A stretch of 51,213 nucleotides of DNA from Glutinoglossum americanum (taxonomy: Eukaryota > Ascomycota > Geoglossomycetes > Geoglossales > Geoglossaceae). This document shows positions 32,969-45,627 of this stretch, one piece after another. Position 1 is the first letter of the stretch. Each line of letters starts with the position of its first letter. Both the position numbers and the translations under genes were made by a program. Location: positions 4,622 to 55,834 of the forward strand of contig JAGHQL010000179.1 in the NCBI GenBank assembly GCA_020080175.1, in the 5' to 3' direction. The notes beneath the pieces were generated by a model. It was not told the origin of the DNA. It did not search any database and saw only the letters and a program-made list of their open reading frames with translations.

Positions 32969-35900
32969 ATGCCACTTCCGGCTCTTCTGCGTCGCCATCG
33001 CCGGAGTGAGACGGATTTACGCAGACATAGTACCGCCGATCCGGCTCAATACACCAGGCACAGTGAACATGTGCCTCGTACCAGACCATCGACTGATTTC
33101 CTCTCCCCTTATCACGCCACATACCCTTCAGCGACATCTTCTCAATCGTCGAACCAGAGGGACCTACCTTCCGATGAGTCCACTAGACCATCTTACGAGT
33201 CTGGCTTTCGTCCGGTAAGCCCACAGACAAACGAGCAACCTCACAAGCACCGCCGGTTCAGCCTTTTGAGAAACCGGAATGCTTCAGACTCGCAATTAGG
33301 TGCGAGGGCAAAAGCACAAGCTGCGCAAGGTCGTGAGAGACAAAAACGTAAGTATTAGCCCGGTGGGGAATGCCTATTTAGTATATAATACGTGCTGACC
33401 TTGATTCTCCCATAGCGCCTGCGATTATTACTACCGCGCCGACGATGGACACTCTCGAGCGGCCGCTGAAGCAAAAACAGAGGTTGAGACTGCCTGGCGG
33501 GCTGAAATCGCGGTCACATACCAATCTTCCGTGCCGGTCATCACAGAATAGCGCGGAATCCTTTGGAAAAGGCTCAATATCTGGCAATGGTAGTTTGCGG
33601 GCTAGCCGCGTGACTTTCGATGAATCCGACAGAGCTCCGAGCCTCGCGCCGCAAAATGATCCTACGAATCCTCCGTCCTACGATGAAAGTCACGCATCGC
33701 TCCCGATCCCGAATCCGCGGGTTTCAGATTCTTCAAGATCCGACGGGAGCTCGGGAGAGCATGTCGCATACGCAACTACAACCACAACTCACACCGTCTC
33801 TACCACTACTACATTCTTCCGCCTTCCTCGACGTAAGAAAGCTCGGCCTTCTTTGTTCCCCCTCCCTGCTAGAACTGGTCTTCCTGAGTCTGGTTCCGGC
33901 TCTCCAGCCACTCCCACCGCATCCTCCAATGTGAGTCGCGAATTTGCAAAGATCTCGGGGTCAACATCTCCTGCAATGGCCGCAAATTCTCCCGGGCCCA
34001 AGAATAGGGCAGATCCTGTAATTCCTTCTCCACTCTCCTCGCCTACTCATGTTGCTCTCGCCACCTCATCTATGAACTTTGCAGCGCCGGGCACTGCAAT
34101 GCTACGGCAAGATTCAACAGCCTCTACAAAGTCTACTGGGTCTTCCCCATCTTCGCTGGTACCCCCGACGCGTCTTGGCCGCCGTGGGAGGTCTTCGACC
34201 ATTGGGTCTGCGAAGGATGTCATTGATGACGTAGCTCTACCAACCCCCCCTTTGCCCTCTTCGCGAACTTCCACATCAACGATTGGCCGGAGCAGTTTTG
34301 GTGGGCTTTTTAACATAACGCACCGACTAAGGCAGAACTCTGAACCTTCCTTTCCGCGCTATATTTCTCCTGGGCCAGGGACGCCGGTGTCGAACAATTC
34401 GAAGTCAAACTCGCTACATCTAATTCGAGAACCTGTCGCCATTCCAGTGCGAGCGGATGACGACACACCGGCAAAGTATCTTGCACGGCTGGAAGAGGCT
34501 GTTAGTCGGGGCGTTGTGGCGAGCGTACTATCCAAGGCTGGAGACACGTTTGCGCAAGCAGTACTTAAAAGTTACATGCGAAGTTTTATGTTCTTTGGAG
34601 ACCCAATGGACATGGCGATTAGAAAATTGCTCATGGAAGTGGAATTGCCGAAGGAGACTCAGCAAATCGATAGGGTAGTCCAAGCTTTTGCCGATCGGTA
34701 TCATGAATGCAACCCAGGAATATATGCTTCTCCAGGTGTGTTATCTCTATCGGTTATAGGTGTGGATTGATACTAAAGATGCGCCAGATCAAGCATACTT
34801 CATCGCATTCTCTCTTTTGATATTGCACACAGATGTTTTCAACAAAAATAACAAGCGCAAGATGCAGAGACAGGACTATATCAAGAATACTTCGGGCGAG
34901 GGTATTTCTGACGACATCCTTGAATGCTTCTATGACAACATCTCATATACGCCTTTTATTCATGTGGAAGATGACGTTGATATTAACGGCGAGAAGATTG
35001 TTCCCCATAAATCACGCATGAACTTATTCACACGTGGCAGCTCCGATTCTGTCAAGAGACCCTCGAGGGAACCTGTGGATCCATATACGCTCATTATTGA
35101 CAGTAAACTGGAAGTTCTGAGACCAACCCTTAAAGACGTTATGAACCTGGACGACCCTTATAGTTATTTGGGGACAGCCGATTCTCTTGACTTGCCAAAC
35201 CTCCACAAGACTTTCTTCAGGTCTGCGGTTCTTCAGATTGTGTCTGCAAGATCCCGGCCAGAGGCCTTTATGTCTCCCACAACGATCTCGAACCCGGAGG
35301 AAGCGCACCCTGGCGTTGTTGATATAAAGGTAACCAAAGTTGGTCTTCTCTGGCGCAAAGAAGCCAAGAGGAAAAAGGCTCGATCTCCCTGGCAAGAGTG
35401 GGGCGCGATCTTGACTGGTTCGCAACTCTACTTCTTCCGCAACACAACATGGATAAAGAATCTTATGCATCAATACGACGCACACCACAAACATGGCCAT
35501 GCCGGAGCCCCTGTCACTTTCAAGCCACCCCTTGAGAACTTCAAACCGGATGCATTGATGTCGACAGATGATGCAGTCGCGCTGTTGGATTCCAGTTACA
35601 AAAAGCACAAGCATGCATTCGTCTTTGTTCGACACGGGGGTTTTGAGGAAACGTTTCTTGCGGACACCGAAAACGAGATGAATGACTGGCTGGCAATGCT
35701 GAACTATGCAGCCGCGTTCCGAACCGCTGGGGTAAGAATGAGAGGGCTAGTTGGGGGAAATTATGAAGGGCAGAGGACTCGTGGTATCCGCAGGCTGGGT
35801 ACCGGAAACTCTGCTCAGTCGGTGCAAACACCGACGGGGGAGGTTTCTATATTGAGTGGCAAGATAGACGCCCAACTTGCACAACAGATATTAGCTGCGC

Positions 35901-37393
35901 GGCGGCAAATCATGAGTCAAAAGATCAGTGAAGCGGAAGAGAAACTTTTATCAGCTCAGAAACAGCTAGATGGCCAACTCCGCAATGCAAGGCATCTGCA
36001 AATCCTGGCACCAATACAGGCTAAAACGAGAGAGCAGGTGATACTCGCCGCTGGACGCATGGCTGCAAAGCTTAAATGGGTGAGGGTAGAGATATGGAGG
36101 TTGAGGTGCCACAAAGATATACTTCTAATGGATCTTGAGGATGAGAGGAAATCGACAATTGACAAGCAACTCCGACAGCAAGCTATATCTGCCCCAGGAC
36201 CACTCCCCCTATCAACACCAGAGTCCCAAAGAGATGGACTGGACAGGTTCGATTCTAAGACGAGCCGAAGTGGTAGTCCGCAAAGGAGCCCCCGTACGCC
36301 AACCGAATCTAGACCTACTAAGAGTCCATCTCTAAAGGGACTTGATTTTGGAATGGACGACATCTTTCACGCACCGTCACATTTGTCTCGACAGTCAAGC
36401 TACAAAAGGAATCCGCCTTCGTGGGAACTGCCTCCTCTCGCCTTTGATAGCACTCCTGTTCATCGAGGGTCCACTTCGAGCACGAATCCAATAAGCCCTA
36501 CCCCGAGCAACTTGACAAAACCTCAATCAAGGAGCAGCGGCATTGGATCTGATGGACAAACCGGCTTCTCTGATGCCACTGGAAGGGAAACGCCTGCGAT
36601 ATATGCGGATGACAGCGAAAATGATGTCACTGGTGGGGCTGCCTTGTTCATGACCGATAGCCCTTCGCCGAGTCCTAAGATTATCGAGGCGCCTAATGAA
36701 GACGACAACCAGAGAGGGAAGCCCAAAAAGGGATCTGAAGCGGAAGCTCCAGAGAAGAGCAAAGTGCGGCGAAGCCTACAACGCACGCTCCGAGATACGC
36801 ACGCTCCGTCTCACCACCGTAGCAGGAGGGGCAAGGATTCAGGCTCAGGTGTGATAGGGGCTGAAGATGGCGGTACTAGTCCTGAAAAAGAAGGTCTTGC
36901 TAGAGGCACCGGCAGCTTCACCGTACATGGCAAGAAAGCGTCTGTCATCACTTTTGGTTCTGAGTGGCAGAACGTATCACCTGAAGAGAAGCTGCGGCTT
37001 CGCAAACAGTCACACAATGACGAAACGAGGCTATCGGCCCATTCGATTGTCGATAATGACGGCGAGTCTTCAGCCTTCCCATCTCTAACGGGTTGGCGGC
37101 GGGGATCGACTGCCAGCCAAAGTACAGCTACTGTCCGCAGCTTTCAGCGATGGGAATCGAGGGAAGTCTCGGTGGATGCTGATACTGAAAGCCTAGCTGC
37201 CTTGAGCGTCTCAGATGGCCGCAGGACGCCACTAACGACGATACAGGATCAGCGAGAGGAGGAAGGGCGGCTATCCAGCAGTCATAGCAAGGAAAACGAT
37301 AGGGAATCTAGTGAGGAGCAAAAGGGAGAGAGTGTTCGATCGACAGACGGTGTGCCTCGGCACCAGCTGCTACCGCAGGCGGTGTCTACGTAA
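32969..37393 (+). CDS. SYT1: Sec7-PH domain ARF guanine-nucleotide exchange factor (Syt1-like)
   Basis: Predicted exchange factor for ARF/ARL GTPases at Golgi or endosomal membranes, resembling yeast Syt1 and fission-yeast Sec73. Three exons: 32969-33347, 33416-34735, 34788-37393; 1434 residues. The first 460 residues are Ser/Pro/Thr-rich and disordered. The Sec7 domain lies at about 470-660: GVVASVLSKAGDTFAQAVL, SYMRSFMFFGDPMDMAIRKL, VELPKETQQIDRVVQAFADR (the catalytic glutamic finger is the Glu of PKETQ), and DQAYFIAFSLLILHTDVFN (motif 2). A PH domain follows at about 742-877 (KVGLLWRKEAKRKK, EWGAILTGSQLYFFRN, HAFVFVRHGGFEETFLADT). Then comes a coiled coil (ILAARRQIMSQKISEAEEKL) and a long phospho-rich C-terminus. 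Introns 1 and 2 are 68 and 52 nt; the second interrupts the Sec7 domain. The symbol is by analogy; orthology was not tested. Confidence 0.88.
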
Positions 37394-38259
37394 GCCTAGG
37401 GCTACATCTTTGGGAAATCTATCGAAATTACGTGGCGCTCGCCTTTTATGCTGGTATGGCCATGGTTGTTTTCTCTCCTTGTCACACGTTTCTCCATACC
37501 CCTGGCATTAATTCACCCATAACACTATCGCAGTCTTTGCGACGCACGTGCATTAAAAGCTCATCGGTCATTCAATGGTTTATATCTTCTAGAGTCTTGG
37601 TCATGGAGTTTGCATCGAGGCGTTGGAGTCCGGCATCTGGAAGTGAAATCGTCCTACGTTTAGTCTATCACTCTACCTTTCATATGTACGAGATCCAAGG
37701 AAATTGGTTGGGGGATAAAAACGGCCTATTTCTTGTTACTGTGACTAGATCAGTGTATGGTGAAGGAACTTTAGGGGACTGCCTCGAAAATAAAACCAAT
37801 TCCATTGTAACCCGCTCAGTGCGCCTCAACTTTCTATTAAACTCAGGTTTACCACCCTTCCTAGTACACAAGGAGGCTATTCCAAGTAGAGAGGATGATA
37901 TTTATGCATGCTAGATTTTGCAGGGCTAGTCAAGGTTCTCGCGGACCTTGGGAAGGGAATAGAATAAATGAACGCAAAGACTATCTATCAATACGCCTTT
38001 GCAGTAGAAGGTATTGATAACGAAAAGTTTGCGGTATTGATCTGGGCACCAGTAAATGATTAGCAAGCTGTATGGAGTGCTAAAAGAGCTAATGATAAGG
38101 ATATGATGCCTGGTGGGAAGAGAAAAATCTCAAGCGGGATGCATTTATCTTGTGCCTGGCTGACAAATTGGGTTAGTGCCTTGGCAGCTCTCTGTCTCGA
38201 GAATTTTGGCAAAAGCAGACACGATTATTGCTTCGACCCCAACCAAACAATTGGATGAG
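37394..38259. other. intergenic region, Sec7-PH gene to mL46
   Basis: About 870 bp. A 160-codon frame (37432-37914) overlaps the Sec7 gene's 3' end and shows no domain or codon pattern like its neighbours. Nothing else supported. Confidence 0.5.
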
Positions 38260-39395
38260 ATGAATGTAGGGCAGAGCAGTGCGAGGTCTTTGGCTTTGCT
38301 GATATGTAGGTATTCTAGGCGCATCTATCATCAGATCTTGTGCTAAATCATTTCGTTAGGCTGGTCTGCGAGGGAGACTACAGTCTGCAAGAGCTGTCTT
38401 CGACGCCAATACTCTATTTCAGCTGCAGTTGAATCGACCTCTGCCATATCCATGAGCCACGCCCCGCCAGTGGTGCAAGCCCCCTCTCCTCAGCTAGCTT
38501 TTCGGATCAGAGCCGGAGTGGTGCTCTCTAGACCTCCACAAATCACCCGCAACCAGACGCCTTTCGAAAAGGCGTTCTTCTTCTATCAGCGGAGACTAAA
38601 TGAACGACTGGTACTACCGTTCTCGCGGTATTTTTACTTCAAGGCAGGCACACCCGCAGATCTAGAGTGGAAAAGAAAGCAAGCGGAGCGGTCAACCCCT
38701 GCCAAAGATATCGGAGTATACAACGCATATGGCGAAATGGCTTGGGACGACGAATTGCTTGTCGATGCTAAGGAATCCGAGCCAGAAACCCAAGTTGATT
38801 GCCTATTAAAGGACGCAGAAGCTCCTGGAGTTGGGTCTGATGAGATGGGAGGATTAAGGAAAGAGGTTGTGGAGAGGCCAATGCCGAGAGTGACGGAAGC
38901 AGATAGGAAAGGAGATCAAAGGAGCCTGGACAGGAGGTTGGATAGGACCTTATATTTGCTCGTTAAGGGTAGCGAAGGAAGGTGGGGTTTTCCAGCTTCT
39001 GCGCTGATAGGGAGGGAAAATTTACATGAGGTGAGCCTACGTGGCCTGGGTAGTGGATAGCCATTATAAAGCACATCCATTAACAAAACGTTCAGGCTGC
39101 CGAAAGGATATTGATACAATCAGGTGGAGTCAACATGAATACCTGGGTTGTCGGTAACGTGCCCATCGGTCATTACCACTTCGACTACCCTAACCCTCTT
39201 CCTATTAAAGATGGGGTGAGGGAGTCGGGAGAGAAAACCTTCTTTATGAAAGCGAGGATCATGGCAGGGCAGGCAGACCTCAAAAAGAACGAATTAGGTT
39301 TAGTTGACTTCAAATGGTTGGCGAAGGAAGAGATTGAGAAGGCTGTGGGTCCAAGATACTGGAAAAGTCTAAAGAGTATGTTGGCAGAGCAGTGA
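38260..39395 (+). CDS. MRPL17: mitochondrial large ribosomal subunit protein mL46
   Basis: Component of the mitochondrial 54S/39S subunit with a Nudix-like fold (mL46; yeast Mrpl17). Three exons: 38260-38305, 38360-39030, 39096-39395; 338 residues. The first exon is short and reads MNVGQSSARSLALLI; joined at phase 1 it continues CWSARETTVCK, then CLRRQYSIS. This is Arg-rich, lacks acidic residues apart from one Glu, and ends in an RQYS processing site, as expected of a presequence. Mature motifs: LAFRIRAGVVLSRPPQITR, FEKAFFFYQRRLNERL, YNAYGEMAWDDELL, DRTLYLLVKGSEGRWGFP, NTWVVGNVPIGHYHFDYP, KTFFMKARIMAGQ and DFKWLAKEEIEKAV. An ATG at 38452 would drop the presequence, so I reject it as the main start. 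Confidence 0.9.
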
Positions 39396-39562
39396 CGGAG
39401 GGGCTTAAACCATTGATAGAAGCATATTGCTGATGCTTTGACGGAATGTACGAGTATTTCTGTGTTGTATACTACTAAAAACAGTTCTAAGCGCTAGAAT
39501 GGACTCTCCAGAACGCCCCCATAATGCAGCGCCGGAATTCCAAAACCCTATAGGTATTCGTA

Positions 39563-40061
39563 TCACTTTGCGGAGAATTTCTGACCCTGTACGATGGGTG
39601 CCTTGCCCGCCGATTTGTCTTCGGTCACAGCCTTGCCACACATTGCGCATGCTGTTAAACCCATATTTAGCGTCTAGAGACTCAGGTAAAGGCCAGAGTG
39701 CAGGGGCTCAGCAATATACGTACCGTTAGCCTTATATGCACACCGGTGACAGAACTTCATTCCCTGCTCCGTTCTCTTCTTGCAAGTCGCGCAAGACGAG
39801 GAATAAGCGGCGTAAGGATTCTTTGCGCTCTTGCTAAGGAGCTTACTCTGGATTTAAAACAGTCGGATCAGCTGCGCTATCGTTTGTAGGAGCAGAGATG
39901 TGTCGATTTACCTTCCCTATCCCCGTAGTTCCTAACGTGGCCGACGACTTGCCGTCTTTCTGGTTAGATGCTGGTGAGCCATAGTACATATCCGCTTTAC
40001 GTTTAACGCCTGGAGTAGCAAGGGTTGTCTTTTGGAGACGCTGGCATTTGGCGCAAACCAT
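39563..40061 (-). CDS. CRIPT: CRIPT-like cysteine-rich protein
   Basis: Small zinc-binding protein conserved from fungi to animals. In animals it binds PDZ3 of PSD-95; in all eukaryotes it is associated with the minor/major spliceosome (U6/U12 context), so its fungal role is probably RNA-related (inference). Three exons: 40061-39912, 39847-39724, 39651-39563; 120 residues. The N-terminus MVCAKCQRLQKTTLATPGVK holds the first CxxC, followed by MYYGSPA and GTTGIGKSKLLS. The next clusters are CATCKKR, FCHRCAYK, and NACAMCGKAV, giving eight Cys in CxxC pairs. The C-terminal KAPIVQGQKFSAK is short. It is convergent with mL46 (168 bp between stops) and divergent from DRS2. Confidence 0.94.
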
Positions 40062-40684
40062 CTTTATCGTTCGCTGCTAAGGTAGTGCTATTCGTCGCCG
40101 ATTGAGGCAGTGGTATCCTCAAGAGAGTCTGCGTGCTGAGAAGTGAAACGAGACAGGCCGATTTTAGCAACAAGCGAGTCTTGGGTGGCGGTTCGTTGAG
40201 AAAACAAACCAGCCTCAGCCTGCGCCTGCTTACGTATATACTTTGTACCTTATTCTTTGTACCTACTACAAACTCTGCGGAAACTTTATGGCTCCTAACA
40301 AAACTAGAACAACAACCACAGTTTCTACTCGCGGTCATCGCCTGCTCAGTCTTCGCCAACAATATCGTGAACCCTCAGGGATTAGCCGGTTATGCAGTCG
40401 TTTATACAATTGAAATCTATTCTGATGTGGTGAATCAAGGTTTCAGTTACATTGCTCGTCAAGCGAGTTTCTAAGGACGTGCCGCCGCCAGAAGCCCATA
40501 GGAATACGGTTTGAGGCTATGCTTAGAAGAGACAACATCACCCCCAGCTTGCATCGTTCACCCATCTTTCGCCAGTTGGAAGCGTCTAGATCAACCTGAT
40601 TTCTTTTCGAATCAAGCCTGCGCATGAAACATTTGCGATCTAGGATTTGTTGAGAGTTCTCATCAAAGAAGGCCCTTCGCCGTC
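40062..40684. other. divergent promoter region, CRIPT / DRS2
   Basis: 623 bp. The plus-strand open frame at 40133-40474 begins at GTG, has hydrophobic stretches but no ATG start, and matches nothing I recognise. I do not call it. Confidence 0.5.
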
Positions 40685-43600
40685 ATGGCAAGTGGTGGTG
40701 CTCCAGGAGATCCGCGACCCGGATCGGATAACCATAACCTCCTTCTCGAGCTGGAGGAGACGCAACCAACATATAGTTCCGGGCGTCCACCACCTATAAA
40801 TGATGATGATCTGATGCGGGAGTACGAGCAAGACCGTGCAGAGCACCCGTACGGACGAGCTTCAACATCCTATGACGACTTTGTAGGCGGTCCTGGAGGA
40901 GTTGGAGGGAGGAATATGGGATTGCCGGGTGGACCTGGAGCTCCATCTAACCGCCCGCAATCGACATATCCTCAGAGTGGAGGACATGGGACATATTCGC
41001 AATCAGAACTAAATCACTACCAACGGTATTCTGACATAGATGACTTTCCTGATGATGGGCATTCCATGCATGGATACTATAACCCTGGAAGCACGGCTGA
41101 TGACCACCAGCCACACGTTAGCGGGAGACCGCGCAACCGAAATAGCGTTATGAGTATGGGAGGGGGTCTGATGGGTCGGGCGAAGAACATGCTTGGGATG
41201 GCTCCGGAATATTCAGAAATGGACCTTCCATTGACCGAAGCTGGAGCAAGAACCTCAGATCACGCAGGAACGGGCGCTGGCGGCCAGACAAAGGGACGCG
41301 AAAGGAGATTCTCCACCGGAAAATTTAAATTTGGATTTGGAAGGGGGAGAGTGGATCCCTCAACTTTAGGGCCGCGGATAATTTTCCTCAACAATCCGCC
41401 CGCGAATTCCGCTGGCAAGTATGTCGATAACCATGTATCAACAGCGAAGTACAATGTCGCTACCTTCCTTCCCAAATTTCTATTCGAGCAGTTCTCGAAA
41501 TATGCCAACTTGTTCTTCTTATTCACGGCGGCCCTCCAGCAAATCCCGAATATCTCGCCCACAAACCGATATACTACTATTGGCCCATTGATTATAGTGC
41601 TCTTGGTCTCGGCAGGGAAAGAACTGATTGAAGATTATAAGCGGAAGAGTTCAGACAAATCGCTAAATCATTCGAAGGCACGTGTTTTGAAGGGCTCGAG
41701 CTTTGAGGCTACCAAGTGGGTAAACGTGGCAGTAGGAGACATAGTCAGGGTTGAATCGGAGGAGCCCTTTCCAGCGGATTTAGTGCTCTTAGCCAGCTCG
41801 GAGCCGGAAGGATTGTGTTACATCGAGACGGCAAACCTTGACGGCGAAACAAACCTCAAAATCAAGCAAGCTATTCCAGAGACAGCGAACCTAGTCAGTC
41901 CTAGTGAACTGAGTAGGTTGGGTGGAAGGCTGCGCTCGGAGCAACCCAATAGCAGCCTCTACACCTATGAAGCCACGTTAACGATGGCAGCTGGTGGCGG
42001 AGAGAAGGAACTACCACTAGCCCCAGACCAATTATTGCTCAGGGGTGCAACCCTTCGGAACACGCCATGGATTCACGGAGTAGTGGTTTTCACTGGACAT
42101 GAGACGAAGCTTATGAGAAACGCCACTGCGACACCTATCAAACGAACAGCTGTCGAACGGATGGTAAACATACAGATTCTAATGCTTGTGAGCATTTTAG
42201 TTGGTCTCAGTTTAATCAGCTCTATCGGCGACCTCATTGTCCAATCAACGGCAAGCAGCAAGCTCCAATATCTCTTCATAGCTAACACTAACGCCGGAAA
42301 ACAATTCATCTCCAACATATTCACGTACTGGGTCCTCTACTCTAACCTTGTCCCTATTTCTCTCTTTGTCACTATCGAAATTGTCAAATACTACCATGCC
42401 TTCCTCATCAATTCCGACCTTGATATTTACTATGACAGGACAGACACTGCAGCCATATGCCGTACGTCTAGTTTGGTTGAAGAGCTGGGACAGATCGAGT
42501 ATATATTCTCTGACAAAACTGGCACGCTTACATGCAACATGATGGAGTTCAAGCAATGCTCGATCGGGGGGATTCAGTATGCAGACGAGATCCCTGAGGA
42601 TCGAAGAGCAACCGTCCAGGATGGTGTAGAGGTCGGGCTGCACGATTTTAATCGTCTAAGAGAAAATTTGAAGACGCACCCCACCAAAGACGCAATCCAC
42701 CACTTTCTGGCTCTGTTGGCGACTTGTCACACCGTCATCCCAGAACGGAAGGATGAGAAGCCTGGCGAAATCAAGTATCAGGCTGCCTCACCTGATGAAG
42801 GGGCGTTAGTTGAGGGTGCCGTTCTGTTAGGTTATAAATTTACCGCCAGAAAACCCCGCTCGGTGATAATCACCGTCGATGGTCAAGATTACGAGTACGA
42901 GCTACTAGCAGTCTGCGAGTTCAACTCTACGCGGAAGAGGATGTCGACGATCTTCCGGTGCCCGGATGGGAAAATCAGATGCTATTGCAAAGGGGCAGAT
43001 ACGGTAATCCTCGAACGGCTTGCTCCGGAGAATCCGATCGTGGAAGCGACCCTCCAACATCTTGAAGAGTATGCATCAGATGGCCTCCGAACACTCTGTC
43101 TTGCGATGCGGGAGATTTCGGAGCAGGAATATCAGCAGTGGAATCGCATTTTCGAGAAGGCGAATACTACAGTTAGCGGCAATCGAGCGGAAGAACTAGA
43201 TAAGGCTGCCGAGATTATCGAGCATGACCTGTTCCTACTAGGTGCTACAGCTATTGAAGACCGTCTGCAAGATGGTGTGCCGGACACGATCCATGTTCTA
43301 CAGCAGGCCGGGATAAAAGTGTGGGTGCTTACGGGCGACAGGCAGGAGACAGCCATCAATATCGGAATGAGCTGCAAGTTGATCAGCGAAGATATGACCC
43401 TGTTGATTGTCAACGAGGAGGCACTAGAAGCGACAAGGGACAACATATCAAAAAAGCTCAGCGCAATACGGGGACAAAAGGACGGCGGAATCGAACTAGA
43501 GGCACTGGCGTTGGTAATTGATGGGAGGTCATTGACGTACGCGTTAGAGAAAGATATGGAGAAGATGTTCCTTGATCTGGCTGTCATGTGTAAAGCAGTC

Positions 43601-45011
43601 ATATGCTGGTAAGCTACTCATTGAACTCATTGTCCTAGCGGATCTAACTACTTCATAGCCGTGTGTCCCCCCTGCAGAAAGCATTAGTGGTCAAGCTCGT
43701 CAAACGTCATCTGAAAGCTATACTTCTTGCCGTCGGTGACGGTGCAAACGATGTGTCTATGATCCAAGCTGCTCATGTTGGTGTCGGTATCAGCGGTGTA
43801 GAAGGTCTTCAAGCCGCCAGAAGCGCCGATGTGGCTATCGGGCAGTTCCGTTACCTTCGAAAGCTCCTCCTAGTACACGGCGCATGGAGCTACCAACGGA
43901 TTAGCAAGGTCATCCTCTATTCATTCTATAAGAATATTGCATTGTACATGACACAATTTTGGGTTCGTCCCACCTCCATAATTCCGGGTCCCCGTACTGA
44001 CAGTAAGTATAGTATGCCTTCCAAAATAGCTTCTCTGGCGAAGTCATTTACGAATCTTGGACTCTATCTTTCTACAACGTCTTTTTCACCGTCCTCCCAC
44101 CTCTCGTCATGGGAATCTTCGATCAATTCATTAGTGCTCGCCTCCTAGATCGTTACCCTCAACTTTACCAACTCGGGCAAAAAGGTGTATTTTTCAAGAT
44201 GCACTCCTTCTTCTCTTGGATCCTCAATGGGTTCTATCACTCCCTACTCCTATACTTTGCGTCCGAGTTTATCTGGCTCTGGGACCTACCTCAAAGCGAT
44301 GGCAGAGTTGCCGGTCACTGGGTATGGGGAACTGCTCTCTATACCGCTGTGTTAGCAACAGTGCTTGGGAAGGCGGCGTTGGTGACCAACATATGGACGA
44401 AATACACGTTCTTGGCAATCCCGGGCTCTATGATCATCTGGATGGGATTCATTCCGGTTTATGCTATCGTAGCACCGAAGCTGGGATTTTCAACGGAGTA
44501 CACTGGCATCATCCCCAGGCTGTTTTCTAGTCCTGTGTTTTGGCTTATGGCATGTGTTTTGCCTGTGCTATGCCTACTCCGGGATTTCAGTTGGAAGTAG
44601 TGAGTGCAATACACATACCCCTATTGATAAAGGCCGGGTTCGCGATGACTGACATTTTGATTTCCTAGCGCGAAACGGATGTACTTCCCGCAGACCTATC
44701 ACCATATTCAAGAAATCCAAAAATACAACATACAAGACTACCGTCCAAGGTTCGCCTTCTTTCTTTCGTTCATACTGTCTCACCTGCTAACCTTGCTGTT
44801 CCGCAGAATGGAGCAATTCCAAAAGGCCATCCGCAAAGTCCGCCAGGTTCAGCGCATGCGCAAGCAGCGAGGCTATGCATTTTCACAAGCTGACGAGAGT
44901 CAGACCAGGCTGCTACAGGCATATGATACCACGAAAGAGAGGGGCAAATATGGCGAAATGACAAGTGGGCGGACTAAGGGCATGCTCGGCGAAGGACTTC
45001 GACGCTTTTGA
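40685..45011 (+). CDS. DRS2: DRS2, P4-ATPase phospholipid flippase
   Basis: Moves phosphatidylserine and phosphatidylethanolamine from the lumenal to the cytosolic leaflet of the trans-Golgi and endosomes, with a Cdc50 partner. Five exons: 40685-43608, 43659-43962, 44013-44599, 44669-44749, 44807-45011; 1366 residues. Landmarks: PRIIFLNNP...NHVSTAKYN (P4 N-terminal motif), [15 protein letters not shown] (M1-M2 region with the QIP that fits the flippase entry gate), [10 protein letters not shown] (actuator DGET), phosphorylation site DKTGTLT with Asp610, KGADTVI (nucleotide binding), TGDRQETA, and [20 protein letters not shown] (hinge). The C-terminal tail has a long basic coiled segment ([23 protein letters not shown] is around the autoregulatory region, partly quoted as [16 protein letters not shown]). 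Introns 2 and 4 use GTTCGT and GTTCGC donors. Intron 4 is 57 nt with no stop. Confidence 0.96.
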
Positions 45012-45627
45012 TGTGTGACGTGACCGTAACCCAATAATGAGCTGCTTTGCATTTTCTCGGATGGAGGGGTCATTCGAGGTTGGTTTCGCTGTGCATATCT
45101 CTCTCTGTTCTTCCACCACATACTATCCGCCCTCGTGTTGTCTCGTCAGGCTCTCAGGGTGTATATTTCCCAACTGGTTTCCATCTTGAACGTGAACCTT
45201 TCTTTCTCTGTATAGCAGCCAAAGCCAGACTGGACTGGGCCGGCGTCGCGGGGTAAATTGTTGTTAGTTTTTGCCTTATTGTTCATAGTAGTGGTGTGAT
45301 ATAAACCGAGGAAACAAAAATTTTGGGTGCTTTTATATAGTGGAATGCTCCATTGGTTTTGTGCTTTTAGCCATCTAAACTCCGTAGTTGATTGCAATGA
45401 GAGGTCAGAGGTCAGCGGCAAATCCCGTATCGGTAAATAGCTCGTGACGCGCGACGCGCTCCGTGACTAACTTCTATTCAGTTGCGACTCGGCGCATCCT
45501 CTCTCGCACCTTCTCTGCCCTTTTCTACAGCAATCGGGAGAGATTGAACCAACCTGCGCTTTCGCACAGAGCTGTTCTATTATCGCTCAAGTCTTCCAAA
45601 GGACGCCACCTAGCCGCCCTTGGCACC
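45012..45627. other. intergenic region DRS2 to PDS5
   Basis: About 620 bp holding the DRS2 3' UTR and the PDS5 promoter and leader. The frame leading into PDS5 is open from 45463, but there is no ATG before 45628. No repeat or RNA gene seen. Confidence 0.5.

Noticed and set aside
37432-37914. 160-codon frame after the Sec7-PH gene.
   Set aside because: Starts from a non-ATG codon in the Sec7 3' end region and matches no family.
40133-40474. 113-codon frame with hydrophobic stretches between CRIPT and DRS2.
   Set aside because: Begins at GTG, has no in-frame ATG near its start, and no recognisable homology; probably promoter sequence.
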